Assembly: GCA_905178155.1 (NCBI GenBank)
Contig: CAJINV010000003.1
Location: forward strand, 1,483,557-1,547,556
Source of the DNA: Amoebophrya sp. A120
Lineage: Eukaryota; Sar; Dinophyceae; Syndiniales; Amoebophryaceae
Direction: 5' to 3'
DNA length: 64,000 bases
In this document: in pieces, positions 30,501 to 41,317 of the stretch
How the letters are laid out: each line of letters starts with the position of its first letter
How positions within the stretch are numbered: position 1 is the first letter of the stretch
The notes under the pieces: model-generated
Seen by the model: only the letters and a program-made list of their open reading frames with translations
What the model was told of the DNA's origin: nothing
The model's database searches: none
Translations under genes and position numbers: made by a program

Positions 30501-32345
30501 AACATTTACACACATGAATTTCTCATGCTCTAGAAGAAAAACGCCGCTTTTCTTTTAGAGCCTGAGAAATTCATGTGTGTCAGATTTGATTACTTGAAAA
30601 GATTGAACCTTTGGCCGCCGTGATCCGGAGCTGGCAATCAAGCCAGCCCAGACGGCCGGCGACCAGCCGCCCTTTTGATGGAAGGGGATTGGCTCAACAT
30701 TTACACACATGAATTTCTCAGGCTCTGAAAGAAAGACGCCGTTTTTCTTTCAGAGCCTGAGAAATTCATGTGTGTCGAATTTGTTGGCTTCGGAACCTCA
30801 AAGCCGTGGTGGGCACCTCATGGACTAGGCAATGGAGCCAACCTCGGCGTTCGGGGATCAAGCGGCTCCGGATCGAGGGCCGGCTTGTTCGAAGTCCACA
30901 AAAGAGAAGCTCCAGAGTTCTGGAAGAAAAACGGCGCGTACCTTTCAGAGTTCTCGAAGCCCCCTTTTCGGGGCCTTGTTGACTTTGGAAGCTGAATGGG
31001 GTTCGCCGGGGCCGGGTTTTGGGCGCGTGTTATAAGATTCGCAGAGGGTTTCGAAGTTTGCGAATTTTAAATTTTCAGAAATGGACTCTCACATGAATTT
31101 CCGAGAGCCTATAGTACGACTTCTTGATGTTCTGGATTCACGTACTTTTTCTGCACCAAATTCCGCTAAAAACGCTCTGTTCGAGGAACCGTCTCGTGGA
31201 CTGGTGGGTGACCACGACACAGCAGCGCAACAAGACGCTGGTGCTCACAGCGTGGTGGGGCCGTGGGACAACGGCGCGCTCTCAGGATGAAGACCGGGAA
31301 AATATTGAATCGTCTGGCAAGAAAAACCAAGTGTGGATCATGTGGCGCGGAAGAAGCAAAACGACAACGAGGAAATCAAGTGAAGAGGACCACAACTCCT
31401 GTCGGGGAAGCACAGTGGTCCCTAGGTCGGTTCCGGCTGGCACCACAACGAGAAGTAACAACGCAGTTACACAACTCGTGGAGAAGAACAAGAAATTCGA
31501 TCAGATCATGCAGATCGGCCATGATCATGTGAGCCTTGGTGCCCAGGCTACTATTTGCCGCTCCTTCCAACCCTCCAATCCACCGGGTAAGGTCAGCAAG
31601 TGGCACTCGCGACACCATAGTGCGGCGGCGGCGGCGCTGTGGCCGGTGGACACGGTGCACCACGGGCTGTTGGACGGTTTTCTGCAGGTCGCAGTCAACA
31701 TTGCGGTGCAGCAGAAGAGCTTTTTGTTTTTCCCGGGCAGTTATCAAATGCAAACATGTCTGGGTCTGGAAACTTGTGATGCTAAAATGTGGATGAGGAT
31801 GATGGAAACACTTCCGACTGCAGCCCACCATGACAGTCCGCAGGGGAAACTGCGTTTTTGCATGACAGCACAGATGGCTGCGGCTTTTGTCGGTTATGTT
31901 GAGCTAGCATTACAAGTTCCAGCTTCCCAGACCCAGACATATTTGCATTTGATAGCAGTCTTCCTAAGCACGACTTCACGCGTTTGCTGCACAATGTGCT
32001 GATCACCTTTCTCTTGACCGAATCCCACTCCGGCCTGGATGCGCCGTTTTCGCTGCACCGCGTCCTGGGTAAGAAGTTCTACGTATGAAATGCAAATGCA
32101 TCGTACTAGTAGAAATCGCATGACAAATTCTCTCAGCATGAAAAATGAAGTTTGTAATGCGGATTGAGGTTAAGAAGGAGATTTGTAATGCATGACTGGG
32201 ATTATTACGAGTACGATACTTTTGCACAGGATACTACGGCGGCGCTTGGAATCATGACGCGCATCACGCGGGCGGAAACCGTCACCTCCAACAGTTCTTC
32301 TGCTACCTGGACTGGTTCTTCAAGCTGGACGAACAACCTGCGTGA
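27526..32345 (+). CDS. Fatty acid hydroxylase / sterol desaturase family protein, split by three introners
   Basis: Model: 27526-28180, 31119-31741, 31960-32083 and 32239-32345; 502 residues, stop TGA 32343-32345. Each junction removes an element plus one copy of its 5-bp repeat (GTACG, GCAGT, CTACG), and all three keep the frame. The family uses three His boxes to bind two irons in an ER membrane enzyme that hydroxylates or desaturates lipids or sterols. The boxes seen are HVLFLH (about residue 226, one residue longer than the usual HxxxH), HSRHH (about 381) and HDAHH (about 472), followed by GGNRHLQQFFCYLDWFF. The first box is only completed by removing the 2.9-kb insertion (VVAY + DFLMFWIH). 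About 150 residues of low-complexity sequence lie between boxes one and two; this may be a real loop or contain an unrecognised intron. Two N-terminal hydrophobic helices are seen. The exact substrate is unknown. Confidence 0.85.
29749..29841. repeat. Hairpin arm repeats inside the giant introner
   Basis: TCTTTTAAATTTACGCACTT is followed after a short loop by its complement, and the right arm is then repeated once more (AAATTCAAGTGCGTAAATTT). Related ACACTTGAAT words recur at about 29918 and 30010. Confidence 0.8.
30066..30303. repeat. Nested inverted repeats built from TTTTCAGTTACCAATGGGGA
   Basis: Two successive hairpins. The first pairs CACCTCTAGGTGAGAGGCGA with its complement around a CGCTGTCG turn; the second pairs CGCCACTCGGTGAGTGGCGA likewise around GCGCTTTCG. 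Both are enclosed and linked by copies of CAGTTACCAATGGGGATTTT in alternating orientation. Confidence 0.85.
30309..30790. repeat. 195-bp tandem array whose junctions are copies of the outer terminal repeat
   Basis: The word ATTTACACAC starts at 30309, 30504 and 30699, giving a period of 195 bp. Each junction is a hairpin in which GAATTTCTCAGGCTCT pairs with AGAGCCTGAGAAATTC around an AAAGAAAA...TTTTCTTT turn. These arms resemble the ends of the entire 2.9-kb insertion, so the array looks like head-to-tail element copies. Confidence 0.85.
31742..31954 (+). mobile_element. Introner element, family A copy 3
   Basis: 213 nt, GCAGT direct repeat at 31737-31741 and 31955-31959. It starts TATCAAATGCAAACATGTCT and ends AGACATATTTGCATTTGATA. 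It lies in the hydroxylase gene and joins FFPGS to LPKHDF in phase 0. Confidence 0.9.
32084..32233 (+). mobile_element. Introner element, family B copy 1
   Basis: 150 nt, CTACG direct repeat at 32079-32083 and 32234-32238. Ends TATGAAATGCAAATGCATCG and CGATACTTTTGCACAGGATA are inverted repeats. Excision completes GKKFYGGAWNHDAHH in the hydroxylase. Confidence 0.9.
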
Positions 32346-33040
32346 TGGGAGTGTAGCGATGTTGAGGTAGCCAGGACTAGGAGGAGCAGTATTTCATCTG
32401 GCAGGAATTATGAATGTATCACGTCGTTTTTCGACAGGTCGCGGGCGTCGTGGTGAAGCTTTTTACACATTTTCCGTTTGTTGTCCTGCCATACTTGTAA
32501 AGTCGCAGGTGGCAGTGGCAGAAGCAGTAACTGTACCATAAAGCATGAGGCCCAATGAATGTTTCACTGTGAAGTACAACTTGAGCTCCATTTTCGCTGT
32601 CAGATTCATGACGAAGAAGGGACCACAATGAATACTACTATTTTCATTCTTGAAGCGACCTTTTTTTGCTGTTAGACGCACGTGTAGCTACTAGTACTAG
32701 AGGCTTTCACCTAGGGCCGGGTACGGTGGCAGTTCTCACTACACCGGCGTCGCAGCACAAAGTATAGATGAAGTACGAGTGATTTTTTTAAGAGAGCGAG
32801 CGGAACGAGTCGAGGTGCAGTCAGTCAACAATCCTCGGCATGATCTTCGCTGCGATTTATTCTGGCGATATCTATTAAATTTGTCACCGCGGAGGTGCAT
32901 CTGGTCTCGTCTCAAGAATCAATTGTCAACGAGGGACCTCTTCACACAGCAGGGTCGCCCTCTTGCCCAAAGGGACTCGCTTACGTTGAGAGGCAGATAT
33001 TATTCGCTCGTCCCTACGCGAACACGGTCGTGTCAAGAAG
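32346..33040. other. Intergenic region
   Basis: About 700 nt without a supported gene between the hydroxylase and the EF-hand membrane protein. No repeats recognised apart from short CTAGTACTAG-like palindromes near 32690. Confidence 0.5.
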
Positions 33041-35648
33041 ATGTCCTTGTACAAGCGTGTTGGAGGGCGCGGGCGCGGTAAAAGCGCCCAGCTTGCGGGT
33101 GACCTGGATCTGCCGAAGACTGCGGGCTACGTCTTGCAGGACGTCTTCCCGGACAAGGACGACGATTCAGTGCAGGCCGTGCTGGCTGCGTACCGGCAGA
33201 AAGTGGCAGCGGAGATGAACGACGAGGAGGACGCGGATAGTCAACCCTCCCCAGACGACGACGACGACCACGGTTCGGATCCCAACTATTATCAAGTCAA
33301 CGAAACCGCCGCAGACCACGTTTTGGTCCTCTCGAGCGTGACCCGCCAGCTGCGCGAAAGTCTACGATGCCGCGGGGAGCTGACTTTCTTCGCGTCCGCG
33401 AAGTTGCACTTCCACTCCTCGGTCGCTTGGCTGATCCTCTGGTTCGTGTTTGCCCTGCAGGGCTTCATTCTTTTCAAGCTCCGGGACATCACCTCCTACT
33501 ACAGCGGGGACTTCACCGCGAAGCTGGTCGGTGAGGAGCGCGGTGTCTGCGCCAACGTGGGGCACTTGAAGACGGATCTCGACGCGAACGCTCTCCTCCC
33601 CCCGGCCGTGTGGTCCTGCGCCCCCCCGCCGCTCGACTACGCATCGCACTGGAGTAACCTAGACACGAACCAGGACGGGGTGTGGTCCCTCTCCGAGGCG
33701 GAGGCGACCGATAAGACGCTGCCGCGGTCGAAGTCCAGCCTGCTGTTTGAGCACTTTTTGGGAAAGATTCGCGACCAGAAAAATCCGGACACAGGGGAAA
33801 AGATGTGGGAGGAGCAGAGCAAGCAATTCACGGTGATTCCGAAAGAGGCGTACGTCGGCGACAAAGCCCTCACTTTACTGCAGAAGGACATGCTGATTCT
33901 GTGCCAAGTGCTCGACGCGAGGTTGTGCAGCAACCTGGAGCTCGACGGGCATTTACGGCCGTTGTTTCCCGACGCGAAGCACCCCAGCCAGCGGATCGCG
34001 AAATGCGAAGACCTATGCTCTGCAAAAGTATCGTACTCGTACTAATGGGAATCAGGCATGACAAATCTGGTTTCCTACCCAAATCTGCATTACAAATTCT
34101 AATTTCCTTCCTGATACAATTTGTCATGCGATTTATACTAGTACGATGCTTTTGCAATGCATAGGACCTAGTCAAGAGCCACTGCGACTTCTTCGGCGGC
34201 GAAACGTACAAAACGTATCAGGTCCGCCACGGCGAGCTTTGCGGCGAGTACCAGATCCGCCAGATTGTGGGAAACGGGGCTATCAAAAGTAAAAATGTCT
34301 GGGTCTGTCAAAAGTAAAAATGTCTGGGTCTGGAAACTTGTAATGCTGGGTGGCGTCTCATGATGAGGCTACGAATACTGGCTCAGCATGGCAAGTTTCT
34401 GAGCTCCTAGGTGTTGCCTATTCTGCATGACAAACTGCGTCTCTGCATCACAGAAAAACGGGGCTCTTGGGTAACGTGCATGACAGATTTAAGAGTCATG
34501 CCAGACAAGCATGACAAACATGAATTCTTCCAGACCCAGACATTTTTACATTTGATAGGAGTGCGGGAGGCCCAATTCTCCGAGGTGGTGCGCTACAACA
34601 ACAAAGTGGATGGGGTCACGACAATTACCTTCTCCATGTTCCTCGCCGTGATCCTGTGCCTGTGGCTGATGGTGCTGCTCAGCGAAATCAAGAGCGCGCT
34701 GCGCATGGGCCTGCTGCTGCTGTTTTTCCCCGTCGCACAAACGCCATCGCCTGCGGAGGGCTCCTCTTCGCCGGAAGACCAATCATACGGAGGTTTCAGC
34801 ACGAGCTACGCTGCCTACGCAGCGCCGAGGCCCAAGGCGGTGCGGCACCACACAACGCCGAAAGTAAGATGGAGGGCGTCTGTTTGTGTTGAGTCAAATT
34901 ATGCGAAGTTTTCATTTGATTTTGAAATATATAACTACAAAACCACGAGTTGGATATCAACAGCACTTTCGTAAAACCAAAACAGGAATGGTCAAAAGAA
35001 AGATAAATACATCGATAAAACCAGATCAGTGTGTACACCAGTGGGGGAAAAGCGTTCCATATCCTTGCCACTTCGAGCGTCCTCCACAAGCTTCAGCTAG
35101 TTTTCTTCGTGTTTCTGCCAAGGATGTTCATTCTGGGTCTGCTGATTGTCGTCGGGACCGAATTCCTCTTGTCGAACTTCGCCTACATCGACTTGATCCT
35201 CAACGCAGTGGCCCTCGGGTTTTTAGTCGACGTCGACAAGATTGCGTACGGCACGTTCTCGAGTCGCGACCGCCGGCTGCTCTTGAACAGCGTGAAGCCG
35301 CTCCGGTTTTCGGGGACCAGAACCGAAGGACGGTCCTGGCAAGCGCTGCGGTACCGGTTTGCGGACGCTTGCTCCCTGGACCACGGCATTTTTTCCCTTT
35401 TCGCGGCCGTCGTCGCCATCGGGGCCGGCGTGGCCCTGCACACGCAGTTCGCGCCCGGGGGCTTGCGGGACGTGGCGCACGCGCTAAAGTGCTTCTGCAC
35501 CATGGACGGGGGGTACTGCCTGTCGAGTCGCAAGTTCCAGGCCAACGCCAATAATCAGATCGTGCCCTCGGAGGACTCCAGCGCACTAGTAGACAAAATG
35601 AAACTGTTCGCGGGCGGTGCCAGCACGGCGCTGGAGGAAGCTTGGTGA
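33041..35648 (+). CDS. Multi-pass membrane protein with one EF-hand-like loop
   Basis: Model: 33041-34013, 34169-34280, 34563-34863 and 35025-35648; 669 residues. The first two introns are introners removed with one flanking repeat. The third is GT-AG (34864-35024; acceptors at 35090 or 35096 would also keep frame). The N-terminal 90 residues are charged. A helix at about 128-147 (WLILWFVFALQGFILF) is followed by an EF-hand-type loop DTNQDGVWSLSE (208-219), then a Cys-containing extramembrane stretch. Further helices are FLAVILCLWLMVLL, MFILGLLIVVGTEFLL, YIDLILNAVALGFLVDVD and IFSLFAAVVAIGAGVAL. The order TM, soluble calcium-binding loop and several TMs, with the late LNAVALGFL segment, suggests a calcium-responsive membrane protein or channel-like protein. 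I cannot name the family. Confidence 0.75.
34014..34163 (+). mobile_element. Introner element, family B copy 2
   Basis: 150 nt. Flanks AGACC (34009-34013) and GGACC (34164-34168) differ at one base. Ends TATGCTCTGCAAAAGTATCG and CGATGCTTTTGCAATGCATA are inverted repeats. The inner words GGCATGACAAA and TTTGTCATGC are present. Confidence 0.88.
34281..34557 (+). mobile_element. Introner element, family A copy 4, with duplicated left terminus
   Basis: 277 nt. The left terminal word AAAAGTAAAAATGTCTGGGT occurs twice in tandem; the right end is the usual CATTTTTACATTTGATA. Flanks GGGGC and GGAGT are a degraded 5-bp repeat, yet removal of element plus right flank keeps the frame (GNGAREAQF). Confidence 0.85.
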
Positions 35649-36385
35649 GGCGGTGGGGGATGTTGCCTCCGTGCAACCAACATGGACGTGACAGGTCTGA
35701 AACGAAAAATTAGTGATTTTCTTCACCTCCGGTGAGTTTGGTAAGTATGATTCTACTGCAACTTCTAGAGGAGACGCGAAGCGAAAGCGATTTGAAACAG
35801 AGGACGAAAAAAAACGTGCATAATGGTCACGCAGATTTTTCAGCTCGCAGGCGAAATAGAGTTGGAGTTCGTTGCAGCCAGTGAGTAGCCTCCCGATCTT
35901 GACCAGTAAGGAAGTGTTCCCGGGCGACGGGAAGAAGAGAGATGAGAGTTGCAGCTTGCATGCTTAGAGGGCGTAGTGCTTGGTGCGGCATCAACATCAT
36001 AATTCCAGATTGTGCCGTTTGTTTGGAATCCGAATCCACCCGGTGGACAACACTGTCGAAACCCGAAAAGAAAATGAGAGACAACAACATCACATCAAAC
36101 CTCTGATCGTAAACAAGATGACACAAGGCGGCATTGTGCTGCGGGCTCACGGGGGACACGCTAAGTCCGCAGCCTGCTTTTGCGTTTTGGGTCCTCCGCA
36201 ACTGCCACTGGAAAAAGGCTAAGCAGTGGTGCGCAGGGAGTATCGAATCGTCAATACCTTGGAAAATAAACGGCGGACGCGTAGTTCTTGACGTTGCAAT
36301 GGATTGGCGGCTGACCATCGAGCATCGTCACCGTGACCGACAGTGAAGTCGTTTGGAAATAAAGAACAAATAAATCTGGTCAAAG
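35649..36385. other. Intergenic region
   Basis: About 740 nt with no gene supported. No paired introner termini found. Confidence 0.5.
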
Positions 36386-39300
36386 ATGAAGCTCTCGGTG
36401 GTCGACTGGGTGGAGCGGTTCGGCCTGGGGCTGGCCCAGTTCAAGGTCATTCTCACGAGCGGGGGCATTTGGATGGCTGACGGTGCAGAGCTGCTGCTGA
36501 TCTCCTCTGTGACGAAAGCGTTGGCTGACGAATGGTATGAGTGTGAAATCTTCGGGAAAAGATGATGGATGCGCAGCTATGAATTTGTTGATAATTTCCA
36601 TATGTTTTCCGTTTCCGGTGTTTCCGTGTATGAGTTGTTCTTTTTGATGGAAATGCAACAAAACACCCCCACCACTCAGGGACCTGACTGCGGTGGAACG
36701 CGGCTCTGTGGTGAGCATCGTGTTTATCGGGGTTCTTTGCGGGAACATGCTTTCCGGCCACCTCGGGGACCAGTTCGGACGCAAGATTCCTGTTCTTGCC
36801 TCCTACATCGCCATCTTCGTGTTCTCGCTCTTCAGCGCGATGGCAGTGGACTTTTACATGCTAATCTGCCTGCGGTTCTTTGTTGGGGCCGCGTTTGGGC
36901 TTGGACAACCCTCGGCGGGGGCGCTGGCGGCCGAAGTGATGCCGATGGCGTGGCGAATTTTGCCCCAGGTGATGGGCCAAGCCATGTTTCCCATCGGAGA
37001 AATGTACAGCGGCCTCCTTGTCGCCATCGACGACCCACAGATGAGGGAGCTGGATTGGCGGTACTTAATTCGGATTCGATTCAACTTCAGTACCAGCCCG
37101 GCGCATTGAACAATCGTGCTGCATTGTTCTTCGTTGGTTTTAATAGAGATCATAGATACGACATACTAAGAAAGTAATGCGAAACTACACAGGTGGCTGA
37201 TCACCATGGGAGCGCTGCCGTCACTGATTCTGGGTCTGTACGCCTACTACGAACTGCACGAATCACCGATGTGGTTGAAAACGCAGCCCAACCGCGAAAG
37301 CGAAGCCGCCGAGGTACTTGGCAGCATGCGACGAGCGAACCTGCGATGGCGCGTCGGCGGCACGAGTTTGACGGATCTGCTGACCCCAACGCGGAGTCGC
37401 GGCAAACACGATCAACTTTACGCGGCTGTAGAGGGCGGGGGTGGGGGCGACGGCGAGGCGGCGGCGGACGAGGAAGAAGTGTGGCACGGGCCGATCGAGA
37501 TTGCGTCTACGAAGATCACAGGCTCTCCGGGTAGCCCCGCTGACAGATTGCAGGATAATTCTACTACGGGCGACAACAACAACAAAAACACCGCCTCGCT
37601 GGGTTTGCTGCGCAAGGTGTTTTCGTACGAGTACGCGAGCAGCACGATCGTACTCTGTTGGACCACCTTTACCCTAAACTTTGTGTACTACGGAGGTTTG
37701 TACGCGTTTCCGCAGCTGCTCGAAGGCATCGGCGACACCCTGACGGTCTCCCCGGCTGTTTCGCTCGTGTTGGCCGCGGTGTGCGAGATTCCGGGTTGCG
37801 TGATCGCTTTGTTGCTCGGGCTGTACTGCTTCCGCAAGCCCGCGCTGGTGCTCTCCTTGCTGCTGTGCTGCCTGTCCACGGGGCTGTTCATCGGGGGCGC
37901 CAGTTTGGTGGCGAAGGCGGAGACGAAGGAGGTCGTACAGGCGATCGCGGAACCGGACGTGCCCGGGTATTCCCCGCCCGTCCCGGGCGTGGATTGGGAA
38001 GAGCCAAGTACCAATAAAGCCGCAAACGGGTTGTCCTCGGGGAAGCTGGTCGGAAAGACGACGGCGTCCGCCGGGGCCGATTCTGCTCCTTCGACCCCGG
38101 AGGTTGTCGCGGAGGACCAGAGCAGACGAGGTCTCGCGCCGGAAGATGCGTCGGCAGGAACGAGCACAAACACGGACGGGGGGCCACCTTCCGCGTCGGC
38201 AAGCATCTCACCGCCGGCAGCAGCTGCAGGGCCCGCAACGAGGACCCCAGAAAGAACGACCGAGCAGCCGCTCGTGGGTTCTCCCGGACGAGATGCAGAC
38301 AGTGTACCTGTGGCTGTGCCGCCGTCGAAAAATGGAGGGGAAAGTCCAACGCCTACGCCGCCAGTTGCAAAGCCGCGCCGAGCTCGCAAGGACGGGGACG
38401 CAAGCGATGCAGATAAAAATAACAAAGCGACGAAAAACATTTGGGACGAGAAGACCCAGAAGTTTCGATCGAACAAAGAGCCCGCACCAAAGGACGCAGC
38501 CGCAGCAGATGAAGGGAAAAAAGCAGAAAAGAAGAGTAAGAAGCCGAAAAAATACGTGGCCACCGTTGCCGGTCCTGTTTACAAGGGGCAGAACAACTCC
38601 ACGACCGCGAATTCCGCCGAGGAAGGGGAGAATGAAGGCAAAATAAAGGTACAAGACGCGGCGTCGAACAGGGGGCAGATGCAGCGTGCTACACCTGCTC
38701 CAAAATCTGTGGAGGAACAGCGAATCTCGGACACGACTTTGGCGGACCGTGCCTTGGTGCAGGAACGGACCATATCAAATGTAAAAATGTCTGGGTCTGG
38801 AAGATTGGAACTTGTCATGCTAAATCCGAAGCATGCAAAAATCTGCGTTGCATGATTACCAAAAGTCGCCCAGTTTTGACCAAGTCGGGAGGGAGTTTCT
38901 CATGCAGGATAGGCATGAGAGAGATCGCACAGAATCTGTCATGCTAGGTCCTGCATTCCACACCTCATGGGTCATAGAAAAGCTGCATGACAAATCGCCC
39001 AGGGCCGGGAGATGATGGTGATGGCACTTCGGTGTCCGCCTGACCTACCTTCCCTGCGTGACAGCCATCTGCGGCCGTTTACAAAGGGGGAGGCAAAGTG
39101 TGCCGCACTTCTGTTTAGCATGACAAATCGCCCATTCTTCCAGACCCAGACATTTTTACATTTGATAGACCAGTTGGCTCGTGCAGTTTTTCAATTTAGC
39201 GATCCCGCAGCCGATCGTGACGAAGACGCTGGCCAGCCCCGGTTTGAGCTGGAGTAGCGACGCGCTCGCTCCTTACACTCGACAGGACAGTAAGAATGCT

Positions 39301-40264
39301 GGCCAGCTTGTTCACCTCCAACACGAGGAAGAGCATGATCATGCACAGCAGCACATACCTGTTACCTTTCTCGAGACCGGTGCAATCGAGACGGTGCACC
39401 ATAATTATGCCGGTGATCAAGTCCATGTCGCGACCAGTCGAGAAGATCAGCGACGGCGCGCACGAGGGGAAGACGACCAGGATGATGGCATCATAAGATC
39501 AGGAGAACTTCTGCAGCAACCCGGCGAAGATGCTTCTTCTGTCTCCATGGTTTTGTCCGCGCAGCAAAAAGCCACAAGCAAGACGGAGGTTTCATCAGGG
39601 CGCGTGTTGACGGACAGCGAGGCTGTAATTGGAGATCATAAAACTACTTCTCAACAAGCCACCGACTCGTCCACCGACGGTGACGATTACAAATTGCTGG
39701 CGAATTTTTTCCTGCAGGCCGGACTGTTTGGCAACAAGATTTGGGTGCAAGTCTGCTTTGTGCTGATCTACCTCTACTCCGTCGAAGCGTATCCGACGCA
39801 GTACCGCAATTCCGGCGCGGCGGTGTGCCTGGCAGCGGGGCGCATCGGGGCCATCAGCTGCCCGCTGATCTTATGAACTGCAAAAGTATCTTACTCGTAT
39901 AAATGCGTTACAAATTTTCTCAGCATGAGAAAGAAAATTTGTCATGCTGATTTACTTTAAGAAAAAAATTTGCAATGCAAGACTTGCATTTATACGAATA
40001 CGGTACTTTTGCACAGGATAAATCTACGAACTGCTCCCGCACCAGTTCTACTTTTTCGTCATCATGGCCTCCCTCCTGGCGATCAACTGTTTTTTCTTTG
40101 TGTTTTTTCGCCTGCCGGAAACCGCCGGCCAGCCGCTCGCTCCGGACGACAGTTCAAAGGCGAGGCAGGGCTATACCAGTCTTCTGTCCGTTCCGTTTGC
40201 GTTTTTCATGGCGACGGCGGCACCAGAAAAAATACTTAATGCCAGTAGGTATTCAGAAGGATGA
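36386..40264 (+). CDS. Major facilitator superfamily transporter (SV2/organic solute type)
   Basis: Model: 36386-36534, 36680-37060, 37193-38772, 39173-39871 and 40026-40264; 1015 residues, stop TGA 40262-40264. Introns one and two are canonical GT-AG (36535-36679, 37061-37192); three and four are introners. All junctions keep frame. The MFS loop 2-3 motif is GHLGDQFGRK, followed by FVGAAFGLGQP and by RWLITMGALPSLILGLYAYYELHESPMWL, the usual end of the N-terminal six-helix half. The C-terminal half has QVCFVLIYLYSVEAYPTQYRNSG and ends with FFRLPETAGQPLA, matching the family PETKG-type motif. Two long hydrophilic insertions (about 37975-39300 and 39300-39700 in nucleotide terms), Thr/Glu/Ala-rich, make it roughly twice normal MFS size. 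Plasma or organelle membrane solute transport is inferred; the substrate is unknown. Confidence 0.9.
38773..39167 (+). mobile_element. Introner element, family A copy 5
   Basis: 395 nt, the longest simple copy. Perfect GACCA repeat at 38768-38772 and 39168-39172. Ends TATCAAATGTAAAAATGTCT and AGACATTTTTACATTTGATA are exact inverted repeats over 20 nt and beyond. Phase 1 insertion in the MFS gene. Confidence 0.92.
39872..40020 (+). mobile_element. Introner element, family B copy 3
   Basis: 149 nt. Flanks GATCT and AATCT differ at one base. Ends TATGAACTGCAAAAGTATCT and GGTACTTTTGCACAGGATA are inverted repeats. Excision joins SCPLI to YELLPHQF in the MFS C-terminal half. Confidence 0.9.
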
Positions 40265-41317
40265 AAAACACGACATGCCAATTGCAGTAACTCAAAATGA
40301 TCCACCAGGGCCAGCCAAACAAGGTTCGCACAAGGTAGTGCATAAGTAACTAGGTACAGTGATCCTTGATTTACTGTGCGGAAAAGCTCTCTCCAGAGGG
40401 CTGTTGTGGGTCTCATGTACTACACAGAGCGTGGGTGTGGTAGATCTTTCACCTTCATCTTGCATTTGGCATGTCATGCTTTTCCTCTGGATATTGGATC
40501 CTCCAAAGATGCGGCAGTGCCGCTGACGGAAGGCACATAAAAGAGAACTGTCAGAACATTAGCAAAGGTGAGTTTTCTTTTCCAATCGACATTTTCTACT
40601 CAGCTCAATTCTACCATAAAGAGCGCCACTTCGTGCTGCCCGTGTTCGGTAAAATTTAGCGTCACGGAACATCTGCATTCATGGTATCGGTTTTTTGTAG
40701 TCGTACATGCAGCTCGTGCTGGCGACAGCACGCATGTTCATGCACCTCAGAAAAGTTGTCGACGCTCCTGCTTTCGGTTTTTCACACGCGCGAAACTGGC
40801 ACTACTGTCTCTTGCGATCATCCATTTTGATTTTGTGCTTGAACGCTGACACTGCACGCACCCTTAGGTCTCTTGATCTGTCCAACCTCATCGGATCCGC
40901 GACTGGTATCACAGTAGTTCTACTTTTTGCAACCCATGCATGGGGATGTTTCATGATGTTGATGTTCCTATTGAACAAGATGTTAAGCTTAAGTTTCTAA
41001 GCACATGCTCGCACACAGAGGCTCCTCCCTACTGACTTTCCCATTTCGTGAAGTTTTGTGCGCATGCCTACATGAACATCTTCAGCTATTCCTAAACCGA
41101 CACCATGTAAACGTTTTACAGCCTGTTTCTTCTACGCCTTTTTTTGTTTTATTCCAGCGACATCTTTGTGCCAGTAGCAGTACCAGTACCAGTAGTAGAT
41201 ATGACCAAGAAATTTCGATGTCAGCGTCAGACACAACCGGCACCCCCTGCTTAGTTTAAGTTTTACCTGGTGAAAACAAATTTCTTCCACGAGTCGTGTA
41301 CGAATCGATAATACAAA
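40265..41317. other. Intergenic region
   Basis: About 1 kb with no supported gene. A TGTCATGC word near 40472 resembles the introner interior, but no termini were found. AGTACCAGTACCAGTAGTAG-like simple repeats occur near 41175-41200. Confidence 0.5.

Larger units (their letters stand above)
28181..31113 (+). mobile_element. Giant composite introner (family F), 2.9 kb
   Basis: Flanked by GTACG at 28176-28180 and 31114-31118. It starts TATGGGCTCAGAGAAATTCA and ends TGAATTTCCGAGAGCCTATA, an imperfect inverted repeat that continues further inside as an AAATTTAAATTT-type arm (28215-28245 against 31045-31077). The first 1.5 kb is GC-rich with open but low-complexity frames and no recognisable protein. 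From 29740 to 30790 it consists of hairpins and tandem units listed separately. Removing it with one GTACG joins two parts of a conserved His box in frame. Confidence 0.85.

Noticed and set aside
30309-30790. CRISPR array
   Set aside because: Regular 195-bp units with hairpins, but the units are nearly identical throughout with no variable spacers, in a eukaryotic gene context.
37688-38563. 291-codon minus-strand open frame antisense to the MFS gene
   Set aside because: It mirrors the MFS helices and the Ala/Ser loop; no independent motif.
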